Part shown: in pieces, positions 18,323 to 26,564 of the stretch
Layout: every line of letters begins with the position of its first letter
Position numbering within the stretch: position 1 is the stretch's first letter
Source of the DNA: Flavobacterium suncheonense GH29-5 = DSM 17707
Lineage (GTDB): Bacteria; Bacteroidota; Bacteroidia; Flavobacteriales; Flavobacteriaceae
Direction of reading: 5' to 3'
Length of the DNA: 64,000 bases
NCBI RefSeq assembly: GCF_000430025.1
Contig: NZ_AUCZ01000003.1
Location: 248,001-312,000, forward strand
Position numbers and translations under genes: made by a program
The notes under the pieces: model-generated
What the model saw: only the letters and a program-made list of their open reading frames with translations
The model's database searches: none
Told to the model about the DNA's origin: nothing

Positions 18323-20080
18323 ATGAATACGACTTACGAAACCAATCCGTTAATCGAAAGATTGCCCAAACACCTAAAACAATTCATCAAACCGCAGGAT
18401 TATGACGAGTACACTCCTATCAATCAGGCCGTTTGGCGTTATGTGATGCGTAAAAACGTCGATTACCTGGGGAAAGTGGCGCACAGTTCGTATCTGGACG
18501 GTTTACGTCAGACGGGCATTGACATTGAAAGCATCCCGAACATGTACGGTATGAACCGCATCCTGAAAGAAATCGGATGGGCAGCTGTGGCTGTGGACGG
18601 TTTCATTCCGCCGAATGCCTTTATGGAATTTCAGGCATACAATGTGTTGGTTATCGCTTCCGACATCCGGCAGCTGGAACATATCGAATATACGCCGGCT
18701 CCGGACATCATCCACGAAGGTGCCGGTCACGCGCCTATCATCGCCAATCCGGAATATGCGGAATACCTGCGTCGTTTTGGGGAAATCGGTTGCAAAGCCA
18801 TTTCTTCGGCACACGATTATGAAATGTATGAAGCGATTCGTTTGTTGTCTATTTTAAAAGAAGCGGAAGATACACCACAAGCGGAAATTGAAGCCGCAGA
18901 AAAACACGTAGACGAATTACAGAACAACTTAGGCGAACTGTCCGAAATGGCACAAATCCGCAACCTGCACTGGTGGACGGTGGAATACGGCCTGATCGGA
19001 ACAGTCGACAATCCGAAAATATACGGCGCCGGTTTACTTTCCTCCATAGGAGAAAGCGCCTGGTGCATGACCGATAACGTAAAAAAACTGCCGTATGACA
19101 TCAGCGCGGCCAACCAGAGTTTCGACATTACCAAACCGCAACCGCAATTGTACGTTACCCCGGATTTTGCGCATCTGAATTCCGTACTGGAAGAATTTGC
19201 CAATAAAATGGCATTGCGTACCGGAGGATTAAGCGGCATCCAAAAACTGATCAAATCCAAAGCCTTAGGAACCATTGAATTGAGTACAGGCATTCAGATT
19301 TCCGGTGTTTTAACCAATGTAATCGAAGACGAAGGAAAACCGGTTTACGTTCAGACTACCGGAAAAACAGCGCTTTCGTACCGTGAAAAAGAATTAGTGG
19401 GCCACGGCACCAATTACCACGCCGAAGGTTTCGGTTCACCCATCGGAAAACTGAAAGGCATCAATTTAGCGATTGAAGACATGAGCCCTCGCGATTTGCG
19501 CGCGTATGACATCTACGAAGGCGAACAGGTAACACTGGAATTTGAAGGCGATATTACCGTTTCCGGAGAAATTATTACGGGTTCGAGAAACCTTCGCGGA
19601 GAAATTATCCTCATCAGTTTTAAAAACTGTACCGTTAAACACAAAGATACCGTGCTGTTCCAGCCGGAATGGGGCACTTACGATATGGCGGTCGGCAAAA
19701 AAGTAATCGCTGCTTTTTCCGGTCCGGCCGATGTGAACAGTTTCGACATGATCAGTCATGTGCCGTCTTCCAAAACCATCAAACAGAGAAAATCGCCGGA
19801 ACGCGAGGAATTGGAAGCGCTTTATAAAAATGTGCGAAACATCCGGGAAGGAAAACACGCTGAAATTACTTTAAAAGAAGCTTTTGCCGCGGTTTCTGCC
19901 AACCACCCTAATGACTGGCTGCTTTCTGTGGAAATTGCCGAATTAGCCGAAAAAGAACACAATTCCGACCTAACAGACAAGGTGCTCAACCATCTTGAAA
20001 AAGTAAAAATGAGCCGTCCTGAAGTCGCCCATTTAATAGCCAACGGCTTAGATTTGATTTTTGACAAAACCACTGCGTAA
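18323..20080 (+). CDS. Aromatic amino acid hydroxylase (phenylalanine 4-hydroxylase-like), long form
   Basis: A non-haem iron, pterin-dependent monooxygenase, likely acting on phenylalanine. Iron ligands are visible: HEGAGH (His131 and His136) and the Glu in HWWTVEYGL (about residue 221). The distance from the second His to the Glu is about 85 residues, compared with 40 in mammalian PAH. The extra residues form a charged helical insertion (DYEMYEAIRLLSILKEAEDT onward). At 585 residues it is about twice the length of short bacterial PhhA. The C-terminal 300 residues have no motif I can name and contain a beta-rich segment (about 380-460). No pterin carbinolamine dehydratase gene is in the window. 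Product specificity (Tyr or another) is inferred from family only. Confidence 0.85.
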   Translation: MNTTYETNPLIERLPKHLKQFIKPQDYDEYTPINQAVWRYVMRKNVDYLGKVAHSSYLDGLRQTGIDIESIPNMYGMNRILKEIGWAAVAVDGFIPPNAFMEFQAYNVLVIASDIRQLEHIEYTPAPDIIHEGAGHAPIIANPEYAEYLRRFGEIGCKAISSAHDYEMYEAIRLLSILKEAEDTPQAEIEAAEKHVDELQNNLGELSEMAQIRNLHWWTVEYGLIGTVDNPKIYGAGLLSSIGESAWCMTDNVKKLPYDISAANQSFDITKPQPQLYVTPDFAHLNSVLEEFANKMALRTGGLSGIQKLIKSKALGTIELSTGIQISGVLTNVIEDEGKPVYVQTTGKTALSYREKELVGHGTNYHAEGFGSPIGKLKGINLAIEDMSPRDLRAYDIYEGEQVTLEFEGDITVSGEIITGSRNLRGEIILISFKNCTVKHKDTVLFQPEWGTYDMAVGKKVIAAFSGPADVNSFDMISHVPSSKTIKQRKSPEREELEALYKNVRNIREGKHAEITLKEAFAAVSANHPNDWLLSVEIAELAEKEHNSDLTDKVLNHLEKVKMSRPEVAHLIANGLDLIFDKTTA

Positions 20081-20112
20081 CATTCGTTACACAACACGGG
20101 CATTAGCCTGCT

Positions 20113-20120
20113 TAACTTTG
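20113..20120 (+). promoter_or_regulatory. -7 element of a candidate promoter for rhodanese/methyltransferase
   Basis: TAACTTTG at 20113-20120 matches TAnnTTTG exactly, 18 bases before ATG 20138. A matching -33 TTG is not evident; TTAC at 20087-20090 is the nearest. Confidence 0.4.
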
Positions 20121-20137
20121 TCAAAAAAAATAAAATC

Positions 20138-20446
20138 ATGGGTTTATTAAATCTTTTGGGATTGGGTGCCAAACCGGATAATCTTTCGGAATTTGTTGCA
20201 AAAAACGCTGTAATTGTAGATGTTCGCACTGCCGAAGAATTCGCGTCGGGACACATTGAAGGTTCCAGAAACATACCTTTGGACAGTATTGCCGCGAAAG
20301 TTTCCGAAATCAAAAAATGGAACCAACCGGTAATTGTATGTTGCCGTTCGGGTATGCGCAGCAGTCAGGCCGCTTCCCTTTTAAAACAAAACGATATTGA
20401 AGTCATGAACGGCGGCGGCTGGCAAAATTTACAACGCAGATTATAA
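20138..20446 (+). CDS. Single-domain rhodanese-like protein
   Basis: A 102-residue single rhodanese domain with the active-site loop CCRSGMRSSQ (catalytic Cys at about residue 68) preceded by VDVRTAEEFASGHIEGSRNIPL, the standard rhodanese pattern. Members transfer sulphane sulphur as a persulphide. No signal peptide is seen; the first residues (MGLLNLLGLG) are mildly hydrophobic. Its stop codon overlaps the start of the next gene by one base (TAATG), so the pair is translationally coupled. Confidence 0.85.
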   Translation: MGLLNLLGLGAKPDNLSEFVAKNAVIVDVRTAEEFASGHIEGSRNIPLDSIAAKVSEIKKWNQPVIVCCRSGMRSSQAASLLKQNDIEVMNGGGWQNLQRRL

Positions 20447-21063
20447 TGAAAACATTCAACCGGAAAGCGCATTGGGAAAGCATTTACAATACCAAAGCCC
20501 TGAATGAAGTGAGCTGGTATCAGCCAACCCCAAAAACCTCTTTAGACTTCATCCAGAAGCACGCCCAAAAAGGCGACGCCATTATTGACGTAGGCGGCGG
20601 CGACAGCTTTTTAACCGATCATTTACTGGAGTTAGGCTACACCAACCTGACCGTGCTGGATATCTCCGAAAAAGCGATAAACAGAGCCAAAGCCCGTTTA
20701 GGTGCAAAAGCCGATGTCGTAAAATGGATTGTTTGCGACATTACCGAATTTGAACCAACGGAACAATACACCATCTGGCACGACCGGGCCGTTTTTCACT
20801 TCCTCACAGATGCCGAAGACATCGCAAAATACCAACAAGTCGTTGCTTCTGCCGTAACGGCCAAAGGGAAAAAACTTATCGGAACGTTCTCAGAATCCGG
20901 TCCAAAAAAATGCAGCGGGATTGAAATCAAACAATATTCGGGCAATTTACTGAAAGAAACGTTTAAAAGGGATTTTGAACCGCTGGAATGCTTTTTTGAA
21001 AACCACACCACGCCGTTTGACACGATTCAAAATTTTGTATTTTGCAGTTTTGAGAAAAAATAA
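20446..21063 (+). CDS. Class I SAM-dependent methyltransferase
   Basis: A 205-residue cytosolic methyltransferase. Motif I is IIDVGGGDSFLTDHLLELG (residues 46-64), followed by an acidic motif II end (LTVLDISEKAI) and motif IV-like ADVVKWIVCDITEFEP. The substrate cannot be read from the sequence. The overlapping TAATG junction with the rhodanese gene suggests a sulphur- or thiol-related acceptor, but that is inference. A bidirectional terminator overlaps its stop codon. Confidence 0.8.
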   Translation: MKTFNRKAHWESIYNTKALNEVSWYQPTPKTSLDFIQKHAQKGDAIIDVGGGDSFLTDHLLELGYTNLTVLDISEKAINRAKARLGAKADVVKWIVCDITEFEPTEQYTIWHDRAVFHFLTDAEDIAKYQQVVASAVTAKGKKLIGTFSESGPKKCSGIEIKQYSGNLLKETFKRDFEPLECFFENHTTPFDTIQNFVFCSFEKK

Positions 21064-21090
21064 AATCCCAGGATTACCCGGGATTTCTTT
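21063..21090. terminator. Bidirectional terminator between convergent genes
   Basis: AAATCCC (21063-21069) and GGGATTT (21080-21086) with T-rich flanks on both sides, between the methyltransferase stop and the stop of the minus-strand DUF4230 gene. Confidence 0.75.
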
Positions 21091-21780
21091 TTATAATTTA
21101 AGGGTTTCTTCCATCTGCTTTTCGCTTTCGATTACCTGATTTTTGTATTCGAGCTTCCATCTCATTTCGCGGGTCAGTATCAGGATTTTGGCCAGTTCGC
21201 TGATCAGACGGTTTCCCGCATTGGCTTTTAAAGACGATTTTTCCATCTTGGCTGCCAGATCGGCTTTTACTTTTTTGTTGATTTTATTGTAATCGTCTCC
21301 GGTAAAAGGATTCATCCGGCTTTGCTCGACATCGTAAAACTGAATGTCGGGGCTGATTTTGATTTCTTCCTTCGGAATGCTGACAATTGTTATGGTTTTG
21401 TTTTTCGCGTCGATATCGTATTGCACCTGACGCAAATCGTAGGCAATGGTAACATCCGCATTAATGACAATCAGGGCTTTTTTCTCAAAGGAAATCAGAT
21501 CCATGAGGTATTTCTGCTGGTCTTTGTAGGTCATGACCTGGGAAAAATGCCCCTCGGTTACGACTAACTTTCCGACGTTTTTAATCTTCTCCTGAATCAG
21601 ATTGGTATTGTATTCGGTGGTTGTGGTGGGTTTTTCGAAAGCAAAATACTTGTACAGCACGACGCCAATCACCACTAAAACAATCAGATACAGCAATTTT
21701 CCGGAACGACCGAAGGCCTGAACAATCGGAATAATAATGTTTTTTAAAGCCGTTTCGGTGGAATCTTTTCTGGTGGCCAT
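21091..21780 (-). CDS. DUF4230 membrane-anchored protein
   Basis: A 229-residue protein with one N-terminal transmembrane segment (GKLLYLIVLVVIGVVLYKYF, about residues 27-46) and a soluble domain typical of DUF4230: EGHFSQVMTYKDQ, then VINADVTIAYDLRQVQYDID and IVSIPKEEIKISPDIQFYDVEQS. Conserved family of unknown function, probably facing the periplasm. It lies downstream of the two-component genes with a 33-base gap and may be in the same transcript. Confidence 0.8.
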   Translation of the reverse strand: MATRKDSTETALKNIIIPIVQAFGRSGKLLYLIVLVVIGVVLYKYFAFEKPTTTTEYNTNLIQEKIKNVGKLVVTEGHFSQVMTYKDQQKYLMDLISFEKKALIVINADVTIAYDLRQVQYDIDAKNKTITIVSIPKEEIKISPDIQFYDVEQSRMNPFTGDDYNKINKKVKADLAAKMEKSSLKANAGNRLISELAKILILTREMRWKLEYKNQVIESEKQMEETLKL

Positions 21781-21813
21781 GTGTTTAAATTTGCCTGCTA
21801 AGATAGGAAAAAC

Positions 21814-22470
21814 TTAAATCCAATTGTTGTTTTTAGCCTTCTGTACGGCTTCCAGTTTAGAATGTACCTGCAGTTTTTTGTAAATGTTTTCAATATGCTT
21901 GCGGATGGTGCTGGGCGACAAAATGAGATTTTCGGCGATAAGCGTATAACTCAGCCCCCTGCTCAACTGTTCGAGCACTTCTATTTCCCGCTCGGAAAGC
22001 CTGACTTCTTCTTTTTCCGACACATCACTGATTTCCATCGGATTGCGCAGCAAACGGAGTGTTTTCATGGCGATGGAAGGCGTCATGGCTGCGCCGCCGT
22101 TTAACGTTTCCACTATCCCGTCGTGAAGTTCTTTTGCATCAATTTCTTTTAACAGATATCCGTCGGCTCCGGCTTTGATGGCTTTGAAGATGTTTTCATC
22201 GTTGTCAAAAACCGTCAGCATGATGACTTTGATATGCGGGTATTTTTTCTTGACCCAAGCGGTGGTTTCAATACCGTTCATAACCGGCATTTCGATATCC
22301 ATCAGGATAACATCAATTGCGGGATTTGCTTTCAGTTTTTCGACAAATTCCTGTCCGTTGAAGGCAAAAAAACGGGATTCCAAATCGTCGAAAAAGGACA
22401 GTTTTTCCGATACCGCCTTGATTAAAAAAGAATTATCGTCCGCAATGGCGATTCGTATTTTACGCTCCAT
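21814..22470 (-). CDS. NarL/FixJ-type response regulator
   Basis: A 218-residue cytosolic DNA-binding regulator. The receiver domain has the acidic pair D11/D12, the phospho-acceptor D58 in VILMDIEMPVMNG, and the conserved Lys in GADGYLLKEID. A LuxR-type HTH (about 158-210) reads LSEREIEVLEQLSRGLSYTL, then STIRKHIENIYKKL. It starts two bases below the kinase stop codon, so the two are expected to form a cognate pair. Target genes are unknown. Confidence 0.92.
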   Translation of the reverse strand: MERKIRIAIADDNSFLIKAVSEKLSFFDDLESRFFAFNGQEFVEKLKANPAIDVILMDIEMPVMNGIETTAWVKKKYPHIKVIMLTVFDNDENIFKAIKAGADGYLLKEIDAKELHDGIVETLNGGAAMTPSIAMKTLRLLRNPMEISDVSEKEEVRLSEREIEVLEQLSRGLSYTLIAENLILSPSTIRKHIENIYKKLQVHSKLEAVQKAKNNNWI

Positions 22471-22471
22471 A

Positions 22472-24238
22472 TTATTTCTCGAATACTACTTTAACTGTGG
22501 TTCCTGAACCGATTTCGGATTGTATAACAACTTGTCCGCCTACTTCAGACAGGCGTTTCTTCATGTTATGCATTCCGTTTCCTAAGCTATCGCTTGCCGG
22601 ATTAAACCCTTTCCCGTTATCGGAAATCAGCACCACAAACTTATCTTCTTCCTGCTGAATTTTCACCGTTATCACACTTGCCTGCGCGTGTTTCAAGCTG
22701 TTATTCACGCTTTCCTGGATTACCCGATACACATTAATCCCTTTAAGGGACGACAAGGTTAGTGTATCCGGAATATGGCTGTCTAAATAAAAATCAAAGT
22801 GTATGTTGTGGGAAGCTGATTTGGCACTCTCGATGAAATTTACAATACGGGTGCGCAAGTCGGAAATGGAGATCTCGTCTTTATTCATCGCCCAAATCGT
22901 ATCGCGAAGCTCGGTAATTGTACCCCGGGTAAAACTGCAGATACCAGACAGTTTGTTCTTTAACTTCTCGTCTTCGATGGAAAATCCGTATTTAAGGTTG
23001 TCCAAGGACGAAATAATAAAGGTAAGCTGTGCCCCGATATTGTCGTGTAAGTCTCGGGAAATCGCCAGACGTTGTTCCTGTAATTTATTTTGGATTTCGA
23101 TGCGTTGCAAAGCTTCTTTTAACTCGTTTTCTCGAATAATTTGTTTGTTTCTCATTTTTTGGCGGTTATAAAAAAGATAGCCCAACAATATGGAAATGAC
23201 TAATAATGCTCCAACGGCCAACAACCAAAGGTTTTTCTCGGCCAGCGTTGCTTTTTGCACTAGGATTTCTTTTTCTTTTTTTTCGGTTTCGTATTCGATG
23301 TCCAGTTCGGCTTGTCTGGATCGGATTTCAAAACTCTGAATACTGTCTTTATAACGAATGTGATTTTTAAAACTTTCGAGCGCTTTTTCAAAATTTTTAT
23401 TGCTTTCATACAATTCGGAAAGCACCTGATAATTTTCCTGTGTCAGGTTTTTATAATCGTGCGCTTTGCTCGCAGCCAAAGCATTATTAAAATAATCGAT
23501 AGCCTTTTTAGTATCGCCGATACTCTTAAAGAAATGCCCATAGAAATTCAGGTTTTCCGCAATGCCTACTTTGTCGCCACGTTTTACCCGCATCGCATAA
23601 GCTTTGTCCAAAAGCGCTTTGGCTTCGGGAAACTTTTTTTGCATGATTTTTACCATGGCAATCTTATTCAGACTGTAAGGAATGGCGATTTCATCTTTCG
23701 AAAGCCTCTTAAAATGTAAGGCCTTTTCATAGAAATAAAGTGCGCTGTCCAAATCGGTCTGCATTTCTTTGAGGACACCGTAATTGTCGTAAATAGCATT
23801 GAGTTCGGCTTCTTTTAAATGAATTTTTCCGAGTTTAATGGCTTTGTTCATATACGCTGAAGCCAGTGCCATATTCCTGCGCTTCAACTGATAGCCGTAT
23901 TCGCCGTACGTTTTGACCAGAGAGGGAAAATCCTTTTGCTGTTCAAAAATGCGGATGGCTTTTAAGGTGTAAAATGTATTCTGGTCGTATTTTCCCTGAT
24001 AATAATACAAAAGCCCCAAATTAGCGTACGATTCACCCAATCCTTTTATGTATTTTATCCTGGCGGCTTGTTCTGCGTTTTGAAGCGTAAGACGAATTAC
24101 TTTGGCCGTGTTGGCTATTTTGTAATCGAACGGAAGGTTATTTATGGAATCGATTTCCTTTCTAAGATCCTTATTCGCATAGGAAAACTGAGCCATCAAA
24201 CACCACAGAAAAAGAAGCATCCGAAATCGTAAAATCAT
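22472..24238 (-). CDS. TPR-containing sensor histidine kinase (HisKA_3)
   Basis: A 588-residue sensor from ATG 24238. The upstream ATG at 24268 is less likely because it overlaps a promoter-like TAACTTTA. Order: signal peptide; periplasmic TPR array about 50-300 (for example GESYANLGLLYYYQGKYD, KAIDYFNNALAASKAHD); a coiled-coil stretch; one transmembrane helix (WLLAVGALLVISILLGYLF, about 336-354); HisKA_3 with phospho-His in ISRDLHDNIGAQLT (about 398); HATPase_c with VIQESVNNSLKHA, ISDNGKGFNP and GNGMHNMKKR. The TPR sensor suggests it detects a protein or peptide rather than a small ligand (inference). Confidence 0.9.
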   Translation of the reverse strand: MILRFRMLLFLWCLMAQFSYANKDLRKEIDSINNLPFDYKIANTAKVIRLTLQNAEQAARIKYIKGLGESYANLGLLYYYQGKYDQNTFYTLKAIRIFEQQKDFPSLVKTYGEYGYQLKRRNMALASAYMNKAIKLGKIHLKEAELNAIYDNYGVLKEMQTDLDSALYFYEKALHFKRLSKDEIAIPYSLNKIAMVKIMQKKFPEAKALLDKAYAMRVKRGDKVGIAENLNFYGHFFKSIGDTKKAIDYFNNALAASKAHDYKNLTQENYQVLSELYESNKNFEKALESFKNHIRYKDSIQSFEIRSRQAELDIEYETEKKEKEILVQKATLAEKNLWLLAVGALLVISILLGYLFYNRQKMRNKQIIRENELKEALQRIEIQNKLQEQRLAISRDLHDNIGAQLTFIISSLDNLKYGFSIEDEKLKNKLSGICSFTRGTITELRDTIWAMNKDEISISDLRTRIVNFIESAKSASHNIHFDFYLDSHIPDTLTLSSLKGINVYRVIQESVNNSLKHAQASVITVKIQQEEDKFVVLISDNGKGFNPASDSLGNGMHNMKKRLSEVGGQVVIQSEIGSGTTVKVVFEK

Positions 24239-24253
24239 AGCTGGACATTTTGT

Positions 24254-24261
24254 TAAAGTTA
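24254..24261 (-). promoter_or_regulatory. -7-like element before the histidine kinase
   Basis: TAACTTTA on the minus strand (plus-strand TAAAGTTA, 24254-24261), about 16 bases upstream of ATG 24238. One mismatch to TAnnTTTG and no clear -33 TTG. It supports the shorter kinase start. Confidence 0.35.
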
Positions 24262-24324
24262 AGAACATTTTCTTTAGAAAAACACCTTACTTTTCAACCA
24301 ATAGTGCACCACCATGAAGGAAGG

Positions 24325-24468
24325 CTAATGAGCCAGCAGGTAATAAATATTCAGCACAAGGCATAAGAGCACAAACAGCACCATCAAGACTACTGCGATT
24401 TTTACTTTACCGTATTTTAAAACCCTGTCGCTCATCTTTGAGAAAAAAACCCACATTGGTTCAAACAT
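24325..24468 (-). CDS. 47-residue single-pass membrane peptide
   Basis: A short frame from ATG 24468 to TAG 24325. The peptide starts MFEPMWVFFSKMSDRVLKYG, followed by a positively charged KVK and a strong transmembrane helix (IAVVLMVLFVLLCLVLNIYY), ending LLAH. The basic residues before the helix predict an N-in topology. It sits between the kinase and the GSCFA gene on the same strand and fills an otherwise empty gap. I recognise no family. The well-formed membrane topology supports coding; expression is unproven. Confidence 0.5.
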   Translation of the reverse strand: MFEPMWVFFSKMSDRVLKYGKVKIAVVLMVLFVLLCLVLNIYYLLAH

Positions 24469-24522
24469 TTCGGTAAAATTGAACTATTTGACGGCACAAT
24501 TCAATACGGCAATTGCCTTATT

Positions 24523-25479
24523 TTAAAAAGTCATGTGAGGATATTTTTCCTGAAGTGCTGCGATTTTCCGGTTCAGGTTCGCAGTAAATTTTGCATGCTG
24601 TTCCGAATCCGGATTAAACGAACGGTGTTGCAGACCTTTCTGAACAGCGTCTATGGCATCCATAACCACATAAGTGCTTTCCGCCAACATGGCCTCACAG
24701 AAGCGCTCCCAGATATAGTCGATGGCTACAGCATTGGGATGCAGCATGTCTTCGGCGTAAAAGCGGTAATCCCGAAGTTCGTCCATCATAATCTCATAAC
24801 TTGGAAAATAGTGTGCGGTCTGCCGATGGGTTCCCGTTTGCAGGACTTCGTGTAAAGCTGTGATAAGATGGGCTTTACTCTGTTGGTTTTCCACAAAACC
24901 GTCTTTGATATGACGCACCGGAGAAACGGTAAAAATAAATTGTAGTAACGGATTAAAAGCTCTCAGTTGGGTAATTATTCCGTTTAGATTATTCTGAATG
25001 ACGGTAACCGATAGCAATTCTTTATCAAAATGTTTTTGTGGCACTTTATGACAATTGGCTACAATTTCGCCAGCTTCAATATTACGGTAAACCCAAGCGG
25101 TGCCAAGGGTAATAACACAATGTGATGCTTCCTTTAATTGCTGATGCGTTTCTTTGACTTTTTGATTGAGTTGCTTCTGGAATTCGTTTTTGTCTGTTTT
25201 ACTTAGTTCGGAATGCACTTCATAACAGTTCCAGCGTTCGTTGTGGAAGAAAATATCTTTTTCGGTGTACCAATCAAGCTGGACACAACGGCGGAGCAAT
25301 CGCTCCAAAGAAACCGGATTAAAAATAATCCCAAAGGGATTGGTCTGGTTACGGAATTTGAAATAATCGAATTTCGCTCCGATATTTTCTGCAAAACAAG
25401 AACCCAAAGACACTATCCGCGCATCGTAATCTATTGGAAAATTACTTTGGTGAACAGGTATTTGGGTTCTGAATTGCAT
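24523..25479 (-). CDS. GSCFA-domain protein
   Basis: A 318-residue protein carrying the family-defining motif VSLGSCFAENIG near residue 30, with TNPFGIIFNPVSL, VITLGTAWVY and FTVSPVRHIKDG following. These last blocks resemble the SGNH-type hydrolase fold, so a lipase/esterase-like enzyme is possible, but the family has no firmly assigned reaction that I know of. YAEDMLHPNAVAIDYIW near the C-terminus fits the catalytic Asp/His block (D-x-x-H) of SGNH enzymes. No signal peptide is seen, so it is cytosolic. Possibly in one transcript with the lipoprotein upstream (34-base gap). Confidence 0.85.
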   Translation of the reverse strand: MQFRTQIPVHQSNFPIDYDARIVSLGSCFAENIGAKFDYFKFRNQTNPFGIIFNPVSLERLLRRCVQLDWYTEKDIFFHNERWNCYEVHSELSKTDKNEFQKQLNQKVKETHQQLKEASHCVITLGTAWVYRNIEAGEIVANCHKVPQKHFDKELLSVTVIQNNLNGIITQLRAFNPLLQFIFTVSPVRHIKDGFVENQQSKAHLITALHEVLQTGTHRQTAHYFPSYEIMMDELRDYRFYAEDMLHPNAVAIDYIWERFCEAMLAESTYVVMDAIDAVQKGLQHRSFNPDSEQHAKFTANLNRKIAALQEKYPHMTF

Positions 25480-25513
25480 GTTAAGTTTGTTTGCTTACAA
25501 ACTTATGAAATTA

Positions 25514-26278
25514 TCAATAAACATAGTCGAATGTTACCGAACCTTTGTCAGCACTTAACGGATAATTGGCCCCGTTGTAAACATATTGTGCCGATTCCAC
25601 AACCGCCGAACCGCTGGTTACACTCTGAACGTTGTTATAGTTGGGGTTTGCCGTAATGTCGTAATAGGCCAATTTATCAAAACCGGTTATGTTTTTAAAC
25701 GGTGAGTTTTTAGAATCATAGGAATAATTCAGCACTTCCGTTACCGTTGTGCCGTTTTGTACTGTATAGTTTTCGATTTTGTTAACACGGATACCGGCCG
25801 TAAACACTTTTCGGTTTACAATTTGCGAAGACGGGCTGGTCGAACTTCCGCTATACCCTTTCACAATAACCGTTCCGTCTGAATTATTGGTATACACGGC
25901 ATTGTAAGTAGTAGTTCCGGATGCATTTTCGCGTCTGTACTTTAACAACTGTCCTTGTCTGCTATATTCAAAAAATTCTTTGGAGTTTAAAACGTTGTTC
26001 AGATAGAAATCTTTGCGGATAATTAAATCACCTCCGTAAGTATACACCACTTCTCTTCCGTCTGTAGAAGTAATCTTTACCAGTTTCGTACCATTATAAG
26101 TATACTGATCAGTAACAACAGTTGCCCCTCGTTCTGAGGTTGCGGTAATGCTCTGCACCAACAATGAAGTAGTACTCATCTTGGAAGAATCTTCCGTTGT
26201 GTCATATTCTTCATCCAAAGAACAGGAAGCAAAAACAGTGGTTAGCACCATTCCTAAAATCAAGCTAAATCTTTTCAT
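25514..26278 (-). CDS. Lipoprotein, paralogue of the adjacent gene
   Basis: A 254-residue protein from ATG 26278 (the frame is open further upstream, but this ATG opens a proper lipoprotein signal). The lipobox is FASC at about residue 17. The mature part is a series of beta strands with YD/YTYN-type repeats: VTDQYTYNGTKLVKITSTDG, GTVIVKGYSG, LNYSYDSKNSPFKNITGFDK. The neighbour at 26565 carries the same blocks (YTYDTKNTPFKNVLGMGK), so the two arose by tandem duplication. Function is unknown. A +2 Ser after Cys gives no clear surface-export signal. Confidence 0.7.
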   Translation of the reverse strand: MKRFSLILGMVLTTVFASCSLDEEYDTTEDSSKMSTTSLLVQSITATSERGATVVTDQYTYNGTKLVKITSTDGREVVYTYGGDLIIRKDFYLNNVLNSKEFFEYSRQGQLLKYRRENASGTTTYNAVYTNNSDGTVIVKGYSGSSTSPSSQIVNRKVFTAGIRVNKIENYTVQNGTTVTEVLNYSYDSKNSPFKNITGFDKLAYYDITANPNYNNVQSVTSGSAVVESAQYVYNGANYPLSADKGSVTFDYVY

Positions 26279-26512
26279 AATCATTTCGTGCTGTTTTAAA
26301 ATTTTCGGTAAAAGAATAAAAAAAAACAATACAAAAATGCTTTTTAACGATTTTTTTTGATTTTAATCGATTAATTATCAATTAGTTACATAAAAATCTT
26401 ACTGAAATTTGTTTCCGTATTTTTTAACAGTTTCTGTAAAACGTTCCAAAGATATCTTTTATAAGGTGTGAAAATCATAATAATTATATAAAATACTGAT
26501 ATACAGCAAAAT

Positions 26513-26544
26513 AAAAAGCCCAAATCATAAGATTTGGGCTTTTT
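26513..26544. terminator. Terminator downstream of the second lipoprotein
   Basis: AAAAAGCCCAAATC (26513-26526), loop ATAA, GATTTGGGCTTTTT (26531-26544). A perfect 14-bp stem, 20 bases beyond the stop of the minus-strand gene at 26565. The rest of 26279-26512 is AT-rich, upstream of the first lipoprotein, with no gene. Confidence 0.9.
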
Positions 26545-26564
26545 ATTTTAGTATTTGGCTAAAA

